Assembly: GCA_027056215.1 (NCBI GenBank)
Contig: JALULO010000226.1
Span: 1-7,079 of the forward strand
DNA length: 7,079 nt
Source of the DNA: Campylobacterales bacterium
GTDB taxonomy: Bacteria; Campylobacterota; Campylobacteria; Campylobacterales; QNZT01
Direction: 5' to 3'
Shown here: piece after piece, positions 5,622 to 7,079 of the stretch
How positions within the stretch are numbered: position 1 is the first letter of the stretch
How the letters are laid out: every line of letters begins with the position of its first letter
Notes under the pieces: model-generated
Seen by the model: only the letters and a program-made list of their open reading frames with translations
The model's database searches: none
What the model was told of the DNA's origin: nothing
Made by a program: the position numbers and the translations under genes

Positions 5622-5629
5622 CGCAAGAT
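5597..5629 (-). terminator. Hairpin within the overlapping ends of two convergent genes
   Basis: ATCTTGCGTTAA (5597-5608) pairs with TTGACGCAAGAT (5618-5629): 12 bp with a single G-T wobble and a 9-nt loop. On the minus strand it is followed after 5 nt by TTTTT (complement of 5587-5591), so it fits an intrinsic terminator for the carbamoyltransferase gene. On the plus strand there is no T-run downstream, so termination of the amino-sugar operon is less clear. Both stop codons (plus TGA 5619-5621, minus TAG 5614-5612) lie within the hairpin, and the left arm codes for the last residues of the aminotransferase. Confidence 0.65.
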
Positions 5630-7079
5630 TAAGTAACCTTCCATCACCATAAAGTCCAAATTTGTATCTTTAAAATCTTTTAAAGCGTGTTGTGGTGTGA
5701 GTACCATAGTGCGTCCGTGTTTGTTAAATGAAGTGTTGATGATGACACCAAAACCGGTAAGCTCTTTGACTTTTTTGATCAGTCTGTAGTAGTTTGGATT
5801 GTCTTCTTGTGAGACAAATTGTACACGTGCGGTGTGGTCTACATGAACAGCACCTGGTATTTTCTTGGCAAACTTCTCTTTGAGTTTAAAAGCGATTGTC
5901 ATGTGCTTGTTATCGTAGGATTTTTCAAAGAGCCTTTCTCTCTCCTGTGCTAACATGGAGGGGCAAAAAGGTTGAAAAAGGGGGCGGTTTTTGATATCTT
6001 TATTGATGATTTTTTGGATATCTTTATTGCGTACATCTGCTATGATACTTCGATTTCCAAGTGCTCGTGGACCAAATTCGCAACGTCCATGAAAAAGTGC
6101 TCCGATCTTTCCATCACAGATCATTTCTGCCGCTTTGTCGTAAGCTTCTTCCCCTAAATACTCGTAGCTATAATCACTTTTATCTAATACATCTTGAATC
6201 TCTTCAAGACCATAGGAAGAGCCAAAATAAGGCATCTTTGAAAAAGGTGTGATTTCTTTTTTCTGATCAAGTGCACACATGATTGCTGCACCTTGTGAGA
6301 TACCATCATCACCCATAGCGGGCATGATATATAGGTTTTCAAAAAGATTTTCAAAGATTTCCATGTTCATGATAACATTGGCTGTAACACCTCCGGCAAT
6401 CGCTAAGTTTTCATAGGGGTATTGTTTTTTTACAGCATGAAGGTATTGTACGGTGATATCTTGTGTATATTGTTGGATAGCTGCAGAGATATCTTCACGT
6501 GAGAGTGTTTTAAAGATCGTATCAAGTGAAGGTTGTGCAAAGAGTGTATTGAGTTTGGTTGCATCAAGCAAGATAGAGAGGTTTGTCTCATCTATCTTAG
6601 TTGCATCGATGAGTTGGTGGTAAAGGGTATTGTCATGATTACCAAAAGCTGCAAGTGCTTCTACTTTTCCTTCATCTGCATTGGGTGTAAATCCTAGCAG
6701 GTGGGTGATGATTGAGTAAATATTACCAATAGAAGTGTAACCACGATCGGCAAATTCGTACTGTTGTAGATTTTCTACATAGACATTTTTGCTATTGCCA
6801 ACTTCTATGAGTGGTTTATTTTTGTTTGAGGCTAAATATACTTTTGAGAAGTATTTATCACCATAGCCATCAAATGTAAAAACAAGGCTTTTTTCAAAAT
6901 CGCTAGAGAAGTAGGTGGCGTAAGCATGTGTTAAGTGATGTTCATAGAATGAGATATCGATAGTGGCATTTGGAAAGATACGCTGAAGGTGTTGCCCTAC
7001 CATCTCTTTTAAGGATATTTGTTTACCTTTGAGTGTGAGATAGAGATACTTTAAGCCATTTTTATGTGTAAGAAAATGT
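5612..7079 (-). CDS. NodU/CmcH-type O-carbamoyltransferase (N-terminus beyond window)
   Basis: This family moves the carbamoyl group of carbamoyl phosphate, by way of carbamoyl-AMP, to a hydroxyl of a sugar or other small molecule. The frame stays open past ATG 7003 to the window edge (HFLTHKNGLKYLYLT...), so that ATG is internal. About 488 codons are seen, and roughly 80-120 N-terminal residues are missing. Landmarks: metal-site EHHLTHAY (around 6920-6943), TFDGYGD, GGVTAN of the ASKHA/Kae1-like ATP fold (about 6377-6394), MGDDGISQGAA (about 6284-6316), then the YrdC-like C-terminal domain with EFGPRALGNRS (about 6049-6081), HVDHTARVQ and INTSFN (about 5726-5743). The usual RE-x-FRPFAP block reads RPLFQPFCP here. 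It converges on the amino-sugar operon and overlaps it by 10 bp, so it belongs to a separate transcript, probably in the same glycan locus. The acceptor is unknown. Confidence 0.93.
   Translation of the reverse strand, partial: HFLTHKNGLKYLYLTLKGKQISLKEMVGQHLQRIFPNATIDISFYEHHLTHAYATYFSSDFEKSLVFTFDGYGDKYFSKVYLASNKNKPLIEVGNSKNVYVENLQQYEFADRGYTSIGNIYSIITHLLGFTPNADEGKVEALAAFGNHDNTLYHQLIDATKIDETNLSILLDATKLNTLFAQPSLDTIFKTLSREDISAAIQQYTQDITVQYLHAVKKQYPYENLAIAGGVTANVIMNMEIFENLFENLYIMPAMGDDGISQGAAIMCALDQKKEITPFSKMPYFGSSYGLEEIQDVLDKSDYSYEYLGEEAYDKAAEMICDGKIGALFHGRCEFGPRALGNRSIIADVRNKDIQKIINKDIKNRPLFQPFCPSMLAQERERLFEKSYDNKHMTIAFKLKEKFAKKIPGAVHVDHTARVQFVSQEDNPNYYRLIKKVKELTGFGVIINTSFNKHGRTMVLTPQHALKDFKDTNLDFMVMEGYLILRQP

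Noticed and set aside
5972..6252. Plus-strand frames inside the carbamoyltransferase gene
   Set aside because: Antisense to conserved YrdC-like domain sequence; no independent coding evidence.
7001..7003. ATG on the minus strand as the carbamoyltransferase start
   Set aside because: The frame continues to the window edge with plausible sequence, and the family needs about 100 more N-terminal residues.

Overview
The window looks like chromosomal DNA from a low-GC Campylobacterota (epsilonproteobacterial) bacterium, perhaps of the Sulfurimonas/Sulfurovum type. This is an inference from the AT-rich intergenic sequence, the lysine-rich proteins, TATAAT-type -10 elements with weak or absent -35 boxes, and the general look of the proteins. 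No rRNA or other decisive taxonomic marker is present. I see no tRNA, CRISPR array, complete insertion sequence or phage gene.

Layout: (1) 1-1517 (+) holds the C-terminal third of the excinuclease subunit UvrA, followed after 2 nt by a small class I SAM-dependent methyltransferase. (2) 1518-1903 is a 386-bp AT-rich gap with no intact gene. It holds a good-looking promoter, several inverted repeats and two overlapping frames that may be a decayed coding remnant. (3) 1910-2200 (+) is a small basic cysteine-containing exported protein of unknown function. It is separated by a shared hairpin terminator from a convergent ElyC/SanA/YdcF-type (DUF218) membrane-anchored protein (2243-2959, minus), whose reading frame continues upstream to about 3049 without a standard start codon. 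(4) 3176-5621 (+) is a tight three-gene operon joined by ATGA stop/start overlaps: a FdtA/QdtA-type sugar-nucleotide 3,4-ketoisomerase, a FemAB-like GNAT acyltransferase and a DegT/DnrJ/EryC1 PLP aminotransferase. (5) 5612-7079 (minus) is a NodU/CmcH-type O-carbamoyltransferase, cut off at its N-terminus by the window edge. It converges on the operon, overlaps it by 10 bp and shares a hairpin with it.

Functionally, the right half looks like the edge of a cell-surface glycan locus. The ketoisomerase and aminotransferase would turn a dTDP-4-keto-6-deoxyhexose into a 3-amino-3,6-dideoxyhexose. The GNAT protein would then acylate the amino group. The carbamoyltransferase could decorate a glycan hydroxyl, and the DUF218 protein may act in envelope glycan metabolism. 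The exact sugar, the acyl donor and the acceptors cannot be read from the sequence. The genes themselves belong to known families. The less ordinary points are the missing start codon of the DUF218 gene, the hairpin inside overlapping convergent genes, the structured gap, and a FemAB-like enzyme in the slot usually held by a hexapeptide-repeat acetyltransferase.
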